54,625 nucleotides of DNA from the IMG/VR virus record IMGVR_UViG_3300008113_000089, positions 1 through 54,625 of that record; one strand, 5' to 3'. The DNA comes from a virus. Every line of letters starts with the position of its first letter. Within the stretch, counting starts at the first letter, position 1. A model generated the notes under the pieces. It had not been told where the DNA came from. It saw only the letters and a list, made by a program, of their open reading frames with translations, and did no database searches. The position numbers and the translations under genes were made by a program. Below, one piece after another: positions 44,801-50,861 of the stretch.

Positions 44801-46150
44801 ATTGAACTACACAACCTGAAGATGACCAATCCAAACGCAACGATGAAGGATGTCAAGATTGGCTTGATGGACATCGATGAACTAGGTACGGTCGATGAGT
44901 GGTACAGCAAGAACCGTATCACTCGGCACTTGCCAATGCAGGGACAGTTTGAGCGGTTCAATAGTCTGGTACATGACACACTGCTTCTTACGCAGTTTGA
45001 TAACTGGGTAAAGGTATTGATGTCCAAGGGATATCAGCCAAACACTGCAATGTTCAACAAGGCACTCAAGGATGCGGCCCGTGTCTTAGCTGTATCAGTT
45101 GGTGATATCAAGTACTCAACCAATCCGGAGACTGACGCAGCTGCATCACGCATTGCTAAAATCTTCTTCACCGCTCCTCGGTGGTTGATGAGCCGTGCAC
45201 TTATTGACCCATTCATCAACCAGATGGTGAGCAATAGCAGTATCTTTGCAAGGTTGCGTGAAATCATGGGTGAAGACAACCCTGCATTCAACTTGTACAA
45301 CGGTGATAAGGAAGTTGCTAAACTTGGACAGAGTATGTGGCTCCGCATTGCCGGCCTCGAAGCAATGCTTGCAATCATGGCATGGGTGTTCTCTAACTGG
45401 TATCCAGATACAGAAGTAAACACCGACATTCAGCCCGGACGCATCCGTATTGGTGACTTCCAAATCGACCCAATGGCAGGTTTGATTGACCACTACAAGT
45501 TGGCTGGACGGCTTGCAAAGGCTGTGTTTAGTGTTGACCCACGAGACGCATCTAGGGCTGAGAAAGAAGGCATTCCACAGTGGATGATGGCTGTCAAGGA
45601 CATCAGTAAGGAACTGAGTTACAAGGCATCACCTGGTATCACATTCCTTCAGGCTATCAGTGGAACAAACGACCTCAAGGCACAGGCGGATAACTTCTTT
45701 ACTGCTCCTTGGGAAGCCAAAGCAATCAACGTAGTTGGCGAGCCATTGTTTGAACGCAGTGCGTCAGCCAAGATTTTCTACGACATGATTAAGCCGCGAT
45801 TGCGTGAACTCTTCGGTGATGCTGTAGCGGATGACATCCCAATCAGTAACATGATGATGGATCGTATTCCGATGGCTCTTCCCGGATTCATTGACTCGTT
45901 TGCTTCAGCCAAGGAATATAACCGTGACCCATGGGTGTATGCACTAGCTGATACGATTCCGAACTTCTTCGGATTCAAGGTTGACGTTATGCCAACTGAA
46001 GCCCGTAAAGACAGAGCCAAGAACAAGAATATGTCAACCGCAGAGGATTCACCAACCCTACTCCGGTTGCTTGCCGAAGGTAGAGCAAGTGAAGCATTCA
46101 CTGGTACAGTGAAAGCATCACCTCCGTCAGGAAATGTAAACCCTTGGTAA
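32855..46150 (+). CDS. giant multidomain virion/polyvalent protein (4431 residues)
   Basis: Fills the gp16 (last ejection protein) slot. Regions by residue: 185-300 are Gly/Ala-rich and hydrophobic (membrane-active, as in ejection proteins). About 1030-2050 is an AT-rich segment with a VWCVAG motif (W1283 C1284) and a beta-rich part. 2363-2367 is HEIAH, a zincin metallopeptidase motif with a later Glu candidate (EEKWAAAFE). 2940-3240 is a C5 cytosine methyltransferase with FSGGG (2945-2949), catalytic PVC (C3008), ENV (3046-3048), SRQR and NG (3221). 3272-3405 is a P-loop kinase (GVSGSGKS, 3279-3286; DNTN). 3836-4431 is like the conserved C-terminal domain of phage polyvalent proteins, with one membrane span (about 4166-4185). 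AYQE repeats at 2058, 3262, 3420 and 3832 mark module borders. Probably ejected with the DNA. Confidence 0.8.
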   Translation: MDSNSRFSVKGSNPVRDYQGLKERKGRYAPNSKEDVRAKLGEGGKYDDILLTNDYANLKAFALEKGFITRGEAESIAKHKANRVASLIAEGKANQFAGREYRPDLSPEAAQTKRQNIGAEYAAQAPIERQKDIELLGKMGYTPEDVQKFGTDRSGFIPQGVPIIGGNEVPIASQSFWQDPMRNLGISAYQGGVGLGATAEGMVAPARALATRFTGGDPTQFYAPNENPLVEAGTIFGSNAAESAAGFPARYAGMRIGGELGFKGGMALSGGNPLWGGVGAVAGGMLGQLGMGHAMETLNDAAMNLILGRENAARLQQRKQEMSAQYPLAARIGEELPDLAMFGPSFKVKGFSGKAARQGFKQAGMKGLRQGVVDSTEFAGDLAERGGESALNMVLAYKQSEDEKKLGMPGKSAWDILAEGALGAVMQGDTRVGRAVYGGLNRLTSPQMIQQSIERTAPGAMPMSPAVDTGSAMRPGMRRFNLGGRIESGVDEDGSPIIKGARYAIYDPEARKAQVYTDNDFALEGARTRKAAQSLQGTQNIFKRQPVIQYDDTVVGGQRQILGITRDAGVLVRDYTKDGKSAISAVPLSEIRNAKISKRINEVIENQGVRPNSRPAPFMPEAFTNFNPVAFPDTVSLTTDSEPIPARVVERIGGKTDASYIVALPDGTHFRAHESQINVDKFTGGEHIIRGAMKDTDFPRSLADLAPKRGGLDGLVRIGEGSDAPFVELTPTQRKDYQAVATKYQADIDAIKREPDKTRRSQMLDIVQGKIANEYLATNPIAPPTGTWKEGDVVDVNLSQTKFAGKPQTAIVTDVNDYGYAVRLVDHPNVGTFTVQDANVMGEAVPDVPTARSNKGVKSLAAGRISTERSTATGRDGVPAVTRGYASTGMAATDVATVSDKAKHVDYVELPEDVQQSIQKRFKKAVDDGEITAGNSIDFVETTKDGQVHGQIHVHALDNMTFQVVATNFPEGGGAIKDQYVSSYNVRYNPETDMWDVYSVDPDTARRMSESDEAAYMAISHLKNVAPVEQDVENWDVQNVPKATQRQILNTYLDAVNVKFPIKPEYKTSDDFSTLLDATEYDIMDGKFITPFDVSAFNPRHYYVDVWTNEQLDMTDPYQYARASDVGRDIYDKFSKGDTHLIGGLINERRKEALKALDTYLYKNIDRSNWTRPEHQLFLLMASKHAVKTELDANKNVILKLTEISKNNEVLPASYTQVDYDAFVKALRSGIAPKKAFLASAEYAQQQNIANRNVPVHGWKTYPQSDSKENHAELSRDCAGTVWCVAGTDMAAHYMSQGDFYVYFDNSKPTVAYCGTYRNIVEPPRGTKYSSQAVTAHEQQIALQHMADNGIAPDYKDDVAATKAAYDIMMGNGTTEDVDKVKKRQARLYSSEDKDTPSSILKKLEATNTPKVDWTSTAFRNRYNRQGGGKTQLEVITELPNFRTNYENLLSDPEGVKYTIDDVQSISVRNEADINTLAELYQKHIASKELKHSIVVHMWNNQFDNFGTNLYEIQQGAYVDQKVIDDIYKKDSKQGLNASAFNNDFSWAEFPSHAAPVINIDGKDETQTLKVNEKSTYAILNNAEYLKVELTPYSGGGQFIGFASPVFVNANNNQQINVTADFKPTIRFKPRAINGHVSITNIPTETLTFDIADAVLADSTNTYTRITANPWATGVATIINSTPEQTRIGEVDFTASDARLIYQPFQNPEPLEIDEYKGDLTSISNSEVRHYVAMMEDFSVDGKVDTIYMNGRKHNVTSGLRADVRKFRIGDPDSRITIDVHNDYHTTYIETDETSTTPLRDQGNLTLRLTGEKPHVFLQNDGVFHNLQINSVNPPDITHVFDVNGMDTFVTGTWGDDGFNIKADVYAQLRGGKSIKALAQSLTRFGVDYISADQLLFIKSIRQMVTAQFSVSKTLQADVFNTYLNNYDTSNIHIEAFDRLGRLDADSVRALLTAEIAPVEQFKSVSDLAKQDPTRVATIKLQDSVFELSPLYSRYHAKQQSDLIEARRKEASKKSITTEDEEYYSEFPNTNNLELESDVISFPDGPPPRPDNLGDDVAYQEIDDAGTTPSKTPKKVGSGYKLQGSFRMSVPTSQLRRYREEVNKLAIQHGVDSEAYRKGMKKLEKEYRELISQASAQVLAIINKIATEQRPNVTGYQQKDTTAARIGYAIKSVDRNFNNLPRPSGDTPDNRLGTYKMMFNALGEDYSVDAFRVSNRAQLKTVLQKQYKYDATNADRISEVVDRFARAWAFDKMQSMGFRPTEIVEITGKLAENLLEAGAYNTPSSDMLFQHFPGKTPKETKLVAQYMREFYEDRFAAFGVLDDAYDFTKKFRGAIFRTNKAKDDAVLNVIVGFASRDETTGIHEIAHALFRGMGYPFQKAIAEAMGVNSMTLKAMAKEGKFPIWVEEKWAAAFEGSLRAGVAPQAKDATDPTRPRQQDPTLSKLWMELGDFLTGARNATIKKQIASGEIPEWGKDEKGTRWIARFKATDKLYTGNELELENGQFVTVKATQSAAGEPVQVVDVDSGKVSTVSVDEIKRYSGRVPSGFNAATLDTLSTWLRSYYGNTERNIRTTLPDMVADYSGGEVDLGQLRAESTKLQKVAFQEAMDEPRSPLLSSLSKMSSVQTGIKSLLANNRLEIGNKGTVKNAYDRYGKPSNSFRLLRDVYGFDGNTAAAYYAQTETPEFKKWSENLPLLEAVNSIQVSPDIDMNKMSPEERSNYRRYETGHELANLASEILRDGADDNDVDKFVDLADQYYRNDGRSLKEIRKAVEQIVNANEDENVQQLMSFETSLRRELETSTDFEQAREVSVSSDVYRNAAHTPRTGKGFVTVSFPAMESSNLIRTKNGVVLTSGITSFDGNRQGGEYIKFKNPQVVNLEGQGIDQKKLDRIIANATKAKRDGVVLLNLRHSNTVNSALHNVAVPITRYPTKSIVAVPGVDLGTYFSGGGTLEASVYESVFPKIAVEYNAEIASVYRANHGDHVQVKDVQEVDPTSLKDVQWFHASPVCKNFSDANPNAIETVLDKKTGKAVVDAIDHSRPPIVTIENVAKYRESESFTAILDALRRNGYEFDYGVYKTSKYGGGTSRQRLIVRAVRGFALPPIIKTDASQRTWYESIKDIIDTLPVSELAPNQLRKLEASKIDVRAMKTPVLFTQNSYHAVGITADKVFPSFTTSGGTYRILMPGGQVRAITGVAFRRMMGLPDAYLLPESEPLARKILANGVPAELSQVIMAPLADAYARHNMRRLVQEEMRRMDTEEQAAYQEVDDEPRKTVYIMRGVSGSGKSTLANKLVGKTGRIFSTDNYFVNAETGQYKFDPTKISENHSKNLNAFVTQLENSEGTQTPLIVDNTNMQQWEYAPYVEAARKYGWDVEFAEIDPRKYTDADIKQLAKRNKHGVSEDVIRQMISRYEPRDTGGDVAYQEDGKNRRVSNAAMLSYVAQTANISESDVQKLIDDGSLPKPIDGYYDPITFRALQARVSVAVRTGKDGKLNWDNAVKFVPIIRDLNKKQIPFDTDGALEFSELVHWLKTRKGELFPMPNIRGEKITVERMIRTFTNSNVAPSEYVVGGDRSGLMYDPRILSALETYTNMRHNGYAVEFIKGVLNPEGEQRTLEGGVGVKEFLEILNSGRDKPITQDIITNWRVKGGYIPAMLNDPAHGVGKLFTPDHLLIAEKIADLIDSGVSQSVTKGQLKARLIADPEYVEAFTRIVTHPWYQSTSTTTMASIKEAKPIMRMADVIAAIAKEVEPNKFTVANYQALERSGNIPKGLKPSDGTTRRQYNDDYVKLAVMALNPKYRGKTAEFRKQDPEYLKLWNKINDAVRNSESGSEEAAYQEADDLFPSQRRTVETSDMPGAPMYVERIRPKQLPPRNAWFWGAIDLYNDITRLPLSGDLAFQNLQGGIIGLSNPLVGLKAFKAGLQGFAPNMQIEVNGQLYGSRKFGRETYHAAGEAMRRNPMYKLAKEAGLPLAMFEIDARLQEAREIELHNLKMTNPNATMKDVKIGLMDIDELGTVDEWYSKNRITRHLPMQGQFERFNSLVHDTLLLTQFDNWVKVLMSKGYQPNTAMFNKALKDAARVLAVSVGDIKYSTNPETDAAASRIAKIFFTAPRWLMSRALIDPFINQMVSNSSIFARLREIMGEDNPAFNLYNGDKEVAKLGQSMWLRIAGLEAMLAIMAWVFSNWYPDTEVNTDIQPGRIRIGDFQIDPMAGLIDHYKLAGRLAKAVFSVDPRDASRAEKEGIPQWMMAVKDISKELSYKASPGITFLQAISGTNDLKAQADNFFTAPWEAKAINVVGEPLFERSASAKIFYDMIKPRLRELFGDAVADDIPISNMMMDRIPMALPGFIDSFASAKEYNRDPWVYALADTIPNFFGFKVDVMPTEARKDRAKNKNMSTAEDSPTLLRLLAEGRASEAFTGTVKASPPSGNVNPW

Positions 46151-46929
46151 ACGAATACGGAAAACGCTTCGTCGAACTGGCATCTAAGTATGTCGGCGTA
46201 ACCGAAGAGCCACTAGGTAGCAACCGTGGCAAACTTATCGACCAATGGAACACCGCAGTAGGTGTTCCAGTTGGTTCATTCTGGTGTGCAAGTTTCGTAA
46301 GTGCAGTTGTACGTGACTTTGAAAAGTTAGGTATTGACTTCCCTTTACAGCAATCAGCAAGTTGTGATGTATGGCTGAAGCAAGCCAAATACAATGCAAT
46401 CACGTCGATTCAACCAACTACCGGCGCACTGTTTCTCATCTGCCCATCTCCAAACGATGCTACTCATATCGGTATCGTCGGCAATAAAGTAGATGGTGTA
46501 TGGCATACCATTGAAGGCAATTCCAATATGGGTGGCAGTCGCAATGGATACGCCGTAGTCAACAGACCCAACGGTATCAAACGCAATAACATCATCTATG
46601 TGAACTGGATGAATCGCATCGATGAATCTGACAATACGCCTTGGCATGTCGTATTCCCGAATAAGACCATTGAGGCAGTCAATGTAAGTGGAGCAACTTA
46701 CATTCCATTACGAGCAGCTATCGTAGCCTGTGATGGGGACGATAGCCTACTCACATACGATGGACAACCACTGTACAGAGGGAAGAAGATTCCATGTAAA
46801 TTGGTTGTCCTAAATGGCAAGACTCATGTGTTGGTGCGAGAGTTTATGAACTACGCCGACTTGGAGTTTGATGTCTACCCTGCCACACAAACTATCAAGG
46901 TGATGCCAGATGACTTACCTTGGGTCTAG
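46144..46929 (+). CDS. CHAP-domain endolysin with C-terminal domain
   Basis: A 261-residue lysin. The CHAP (Cys/His amidase-peptidase) domain has C48 in SFWCASFVSA, H108 in DATHIGIVGN and an EGNSN strand (124-128), the usual catalytic set for cutting peptidoglycan cross-links. The C-terminal 90 residues (YIPLRAAIVACDG ... REFMNYADLEFDVYPATQ) resemble the repeated copper-amine-oxidase N-terminal-like domain found on some bacterial wall proteins, here probably a wall-binding part. The only start is TTG 46144, overlapping the giant gene stop by seven bases, with no in-frame ATG until deep inside the domain. No signal peptide, so release needs a holin (18400-18973). Confidence 0.85.
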   Translation: MVNEYGKRFVELASKYVGVTEEPLGSNRGKLIDQWNTAVGVPVGSFWCASFVSAVVRDFEKLGIDFPLQQSASCDVWLKQAKYNAITSIQPTTGALFLICPSPNDATHIGIVGNKVDGVWHTIEGNSNMGGSRNGYAVVNRPNGIKRNNIIYVNWMNRIDESDNTPWHVVFPNKTIEAVNVSGATYIPLRAAIVACDGDDSLLTYDGQPLYRGKKIPCKLVVLNGKTHVLVREFMNYADLEFDVYPATQTIKVMPDDLPWV

Positions 46930-47258
46930 GTAGGTAAGTCACCAAACGTAACCCACTGGTCTTCCGGCTGACGCAAAGGTGCATCAATCTTCAGTGTCAT
47001 GCCGGGAGACATCATCACATCATCGACCTCAAGCCAATCTGGTAAGAGGTCGTAATTGATTTGTACCAACCCAAGCTTGACAGCCGCCCTGATCGGTGTT
47101 GGTACGTTTAGTATCTTGTAGACGTGCCACAACTCCTGTTGTAGCGTCTCCCTAGATATCCCCAACTTACGTGCCGCAGTATCTCTATCCTTGTTTAGGA
47201 TGGTCGTGATGACCACTGCTCGTAACCAAGGACTCATCTTCTTCTTCACTGTTTTCAT
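46926..47258 (-). CDS. LuxR-type HTH protein with C-terminal extension
   Basis: A 110-residue protein. Residues about 20-65 (DRDTAARKLGISRETLQQEL, then VYKILNVPTPIRAAVKLGL) are a LuxR/GerE-like HTH, the second such gene in this window. About 45 more residues follow, acidic and without motif. Start at an ATGA overlap with the helicase end. Last gene of the leftward replication operon; its stop overlaps that of the convergent endolysin (CTAG). A role in regulating early-to-late switching is inference. Confidence 0.7.
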   Translation of the reverse strand: MKTVKKKMSPWLRAVVITTILNKDRDTAARKLGISRETLQQELWHVYKILNVPTPIRAAVKLGLVQINYDLLPDWLEVDDVMMSPGMTLKIDAPLRQPEDQWVTFGDLPT

Positions 47259-48557
47259 AGCAGACTAAATTCCATATCTTTAAACCGTCCAGTACTAGGT
47301 GTGTACTCAAGGACAACGCTACCCACGGGGCCATTGCGATTCTTTGAAACTATGACCTCGCATTCATCGGTCTCTATGGACTCTCTCATACCTGCGGTGG
47401 CATAGTACGATGCACGATACAAGAACATGATGACATCTGCATCTGATTCGATGTCTCCAGACTCACGTAGGTCAGCCATCATCGGGCGTTTGTCATCTCG
47501 TTTGTCAGCAGCTCGGTTTAGGCTGGACAGTGCTACTGGCAAGTGCCTTCAGTCCTCGAGATACAGCACCAATCTCTTGTGTCCTGTTCTGACCTGCCGT
47601 TGCAACCATTTGCAGGTAATCAACCACTATGAGGTCAATCTTAGTGTTAGATTGCAACTTGATTGCCTTCCCACGGATGTCAGACATCGACATTGGATTG
47701 GCGGCAGCCAGATACAGATTGCTATCAAACAAATCGGCACGTGTTTTCTTCAGTGCCATCTTCTCTTCCAAGGTAAGCACACTGTTTGATATCGATTTAA
47801 GACTGATGCCTGTTTCGTGTGCAAGCAAGCGTTGACTGGTCATCTTCTCGGACATCTCAATGCTTGCGAACAGCACACACTTCTTTGCTTTGACCGCAGC
47901 CAGAGACAATGACAATGCAAACGCAGACTTACCCATCGATGGACGTGCACCAACAATGATGAGCTCACCCTTGCGCCATCCACCAACCATGTCATCCAAC
48001 TCTTGCCATCCAGAGGGCACACCAGACATCTTGAAGGTTGATGTACGACTCTCGATGTCATCTATGGCTTGCTTGATGCCATCGTCTACATGGTTGTATT
48101 CAACGCTGTTCTGCAACCCGGCAAGTGATTGACTTCCGAGCATGATGTCATTGGTGATTGATACTGGGTCAGCGTTGTCTTCTTGTATCTTATTGATCGC
48201 ATTGCTACATATCTCAATGACACGCCGCCGGTCGTACTCGTATCGCACAGTGTTGGCATAGGACATTGCATGGCTTGTCGTTGGGAGTAACTCACCCATC
48301 TGCATGATGTAACCCAAGCCACCAACACGCTCAAGGATTCCTTGGCGTTCGAGCTCATCCTTTGTGGTAACGATATCAATGTCCAACCCGACCTCACTCA
48401 CACGCATCATCGCATCGTAGATGAGACCGTTGGCTTCACGATAGAAACTACGTCCGTTCGGTACTGATACTTCTACTTTGCGTAGAACCTTCTCGCCGCC
48501 AAGAAGCACAGATGCAATGAGGGACATCTCGCTTTCAATTGAATAAGGTATCTTCAT
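47255..48557 (-). pseudogene. dnaB: replicative DNA helicase (DnaB family), frame broken
   Basis: Two frames make one helicase. The upstream part (48557 to about 47538) holds the N-terminal helical domain, Walker A GARPSMGKS (203-211), Walker B IDLIVVDYLQM and SRGLKALA (333-340), then runs out of frame to a stop at 47505. The rest (LPVALSSLNRAADKR, SDADVIMFLYR, VSKNRNGPVG) is in another frame to 47255. Compared with DnaB, about six residues are missing between GLKALA and LPVALSS, as if a short stretch between two CTTGCC words was lost. A sequence or assembly error, a true deletion or a programmed shift are all possible. If intact, it unwinds DNA 5'-3' at the phage fork. Confidence 0.8.
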
Positions 48558-48825
48558 AAAATCCTATCTCATCCCCATCATCTGGGTTACGTGCGAACCA
48601 CAGCCCGTGCTGTGCCGCAACGATGTCTAAGTGAAACTCTATCAATATCAGTGCGTCAGTATGTGACAACTCGGCTCGACCTAACAGGCGTACGAACTTT
48701 CGTCTCATTGACCGACTTATGTACTTTGCTACTAGAGGTAACAAGGCAACGACCAATTCTTCATCAGTCGCTGCCCCACGCACTAAGCACCCGCTAACTG
48801 GTGATTGCTTGAGCCTCTGTTGCAT
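48535..48825 (-). CDS. hypothetical 96-residue protein
   Basis: Lies between the helicase and the loader-like gene, overlapping both (23 and 32 bases). It is a small helical protein with KYISRSMRRKFVRLLGRAELSH. No family recognised. Overlaps suggest translational coupling in the replication operon. Confidence 0.55.
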   Translation of the reverse strand: MQQRLKQSPVSGCLVRGAATDEELVVALLPLVAKYISRSMRRKFVRLLGRAELSHTDALILIEFHLDIVAAQHGLWFARNPDDGDEIGFYEDTLFN

Positions 48826-49336
48826 TAAATATTTTACGAGAACTCTCTACCATTTGGTTATGCGGTGGATTGCGTAGCACCTCGTCGGTGATGTCACTGC
48901 ATAGAATCATCGGGAATACCTCTTCAATTAGTTTGATATTCTGTTCCTCTGAACGTCCTCCGCAGTTACTCCACCCTCCGATTGCTTCAACGAGTTTGTT
49001 GACTGCTGGATGTAACTTACCTTCTTTGACTGCCTTATTAGCATAGTCGGTACGAACACCAGGATGTACCCGCCGGATAATCTCACTGATCGTTGAATAG
49101 ATTTGCCTTGGGGACAAGTCTGGAATGAGATGGGACAGCACGAGTTTACGTAGCTCGGCTGGACTTGGTCTCCACTCACACATCTGTAGTGCCTTGGTGA
49201 TAGCCAACACAACTGTGTCATCGTGCCAATCAGTCATCACCAGAGCGTAGGTTACAGCCACACGCTCGTCCCAAGGTTGATTACTTGGCATCACTGCGAG
49301 GATGTTACTCGCATATTGGAATGTCTTCTCTGTCAT
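48794..49336 (-). CDS. possible helicase loader (G39P-like)
   Basis: A 180-residue helical protein with good AGGGAG seven bases before ATG 49336. The N-terminal region follows the pattern of phage helicase loaders of the SPP1 G39P type: WDERVAVTYALVMTDWHDD, then ALQMCEWRPSPAELRKL. It is next-but-one to the DnaB gene and just after an HTH replication protein, a classical arrangement of initiator, loader and helicase. The family assignment is by pattern and context only. Confidence 0.5.
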   Translation of the reverse strand: MTEKTFQYASNILAVMPSNQPWDERVAVTYALVMTDWHDDTVVLAITKALQMCEWRPSPAELRKLVLSHLIPDLSPRQIYSTISEIIRRVHPGVRTDYANKAVKEGKLHPAVNKLVEAIGGWSNCGGRSEEQNIKLIEEVFPMILCSDITDEVLRNPPHNQMVESSRKIFNATEAQAITS

Positions 49337-49358
49337 ACTCTAACTCCCTGCACGTATT

Positions 49359-50183
49359 CTAATCGCGCCCTTGAACAAAGCGCAATGCATTCGACGCTGA
49401 ATTGGAAATATCATTTGCCTTCCGCATCGCACTAGGCAATGTTGTCTGAGCTCGTTCTGCCGATGACCAATGCTTCCAGAGTGCCCGGAGAGTAACCATT
49501 GACTCACTCTTCCATTGACCCATCAGATTGTAGGTGCGTTGGTAAACCTCATCAGCCGTCACACCCGACCGAACCATCTCACGTAGGACAAGGTGAACAC
49601 CCTGCCATTCACCAACACTGTAGTCATCCTGCCATCCCCGTGCCCGTCGAAACATCACAAACAACTGATGTGCTGGGTCATCGGTCTTTGGCAGTTGAAC
49701 ATCCCTCTTCTTCCTTTGGGGGACTATAGGGGGAATTAGTTCTTTATGAGTCTTGTTCAATGTAATGGGGGGTATAAAATCTGTCCCCTCCTCGGATATA
49801 AAATTTGTCCCCTCCCCCTGTGATTCAAACTCTGCAACTTGCTCACCTGTTGGCATCACAACGTAGAGGTTACTTGTCTGCCGCCCAGATGCCGTCCGTC
49901 TTTCACAGACTGCAAGTACCCTCTGGTTGCCCACAGTGACCGTACAGAGCCGTTTGATGGCGGTCTTGACAGTTTGCTCACTAAGCCCTGTCTGCGTGGC
50001 TATTTTCGCCAAACTTGGCCAGCACACATTCGTTTGCCCGATGTGCATAGTTAGGCACGTCAAAACCATCCAGTCCGAAGGCTGGAAAAGGTGGAGATTC
50101 TCCACCAGTTCCGTTTCAATCCGAATGAATGTGACGTTCTCAACACGTTGTCCGTAAGAGCGTCCCGTGAACACACCAATCAT
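49359..50183 (-). CDS. HTH replication protein (initiator-like)
   Basis: About 274 residues from ATG 50183 (ATGA overlap with the upstream gene); two longer starts exist. The N-terminal half has a winged-helix of the HTH_36 type: DWMVLTCLTMHIGQ, then WPSLAKIATQTGLSEQTVKTAIKRL (about residues 37-80). This is followed by a disordered Pro/Lys linker and a helical C-terminal domain with YSVGEWQGVHLVLREMV. This is the domain order of phage replication initiators (lambda O / DnaD-like). Origin binding is inferred. Confidence 0.65.
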   Translation of the reverse strand: MIGVFTGRSYGQRVENVTFIRIETELVENLHLFQPSDWMVLTCLTMHIGQTNVCWPSLAKIATQTGLSEQTVKTAIKRLCTVTVGNQRVLAVCERRTASGRQTSNLYVVMPTGEQVAEFESQGEGTNFISEEGTDFIPPITLNKTHKELIPPIVPQRKKRDVQLPKTDDPAHQLFVMFRRARGWQDDYSVGEWQGVHLVLREMVRSGVTADEVYQRTYNLMGQWKSESMVTLRALWKHWSSAERAQTTLPSAMRKANDISNSASNALRFVQGRD

Positions 50184-50731
50184 CTGTATGGGCATCCTTC
50201 GCACAGAGATGTCTCTCCGTTGCATTCTTTATGGTTCTTCAGTATCCGTTCAGCGTCACGTGGTGTCATGCCATCCGGAACTTTCACGAGCTCCTGCACT
50301 CGAGGTGTGACAGGTTCTCCACGTATCGCACCAGTCAAGTCATCGATGGTCATGTCGGCAGCCTTAGCGGATTCCAGCCATGACTTCTGCTCTCCTGTGT
50401 TGAGACGTGCGACCACACGGTGGTGTGTCCAAGACAATCCCGGCATCCGGTTCTCGTGCGGCACTGATCGTGCCACCCAAGCGTAGTTTGCTAACGCCTG
50501 ATAAGAATGCCCAGTGCTTTCCATTGCTTGGCTGTACTTCTCACCGTAGGCGGATGACCCGTAGTTGAGAGCATCACCCAAGGCAAATTGAAATGCCGTC
50601 TCCATGCGTGACAGAGTGGACATCAGTCGTGCCCAATCATCAAAAGAAATATCCGACATGAACTCAATTCCCACATCGGATATTCGGACTGTGTCAGGCA
50701 TGCTTGCGATCCTGACTACTTCATTACTCAT
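50180..50731 (-). CDS. hypothetical protein, replication operon
   Basis: A 183-residue protein from ATG 50731, preceded by GTGGGA. The central part (DWARLMSTLSRMETAFQF, then GDALNYG and SWTHHRVVARL) resembles uncharacterised plasmid/phage proteins with a tryptophan-histidine helix, but I cannot name a family. Three cysteines near the C-terminus (C-x7-C-x2-C) could bind metal. Overlaps the small membrane gene by eight bases. Confidence 0.55.
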   Translation of the reverse strand: MSNEVVRIASMPDTVRISDVGIEFMSDISFDDWARLMSTLSRMETAFQFALGDALNYGSSAYGEKYSQAMESTGHSYQALANYAWVARSVPHENRMPGLSWTHHRVVARLNTGEQKSWLESAKAADMTIDDLTGAIRGEPVTPRVQELVKVPDGMTPRDAERILKNHKECNGETSLCEGCPYR

Positions 50732-50861
50732 CCCACTTGTTATCCTTGGTTTGTATCCACTTCTCAATTGACATTGCTATGTATGCAAACACCGCCACCG
50801 GAATGATGAATATCACTCCGATGACGGATGCAACGATTACTCCTGATGTGAAAGCACTCAT
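50724..50861 (-). CDS. 45-residue single-span membrane protein
   Basis: A short ORF in the gap between two longer genes, starting at an ATGA overlap with the Gam/Gp157-like gene. A strong hydrophobic helix (about residues 7-29, VIVASVIGVIFIIPVAVFAYI) precedes a charged tail ending NKWDE. Overlaps on both ends support it being real. Function unknown. Confidence 0.6.
   Translation of the reverse strand: MSAFTSGVIVASVIGVIFIIPVAVFAYIAMSIEKWIQTKDNKWDE

Noticed and set aside
32855-46150. Giant frame as an artefact of joined genes
   Set aside because: A single uninterrupted frame with continuous codon-like composition, module borders in frame, and small internal ORFs only as shadows.
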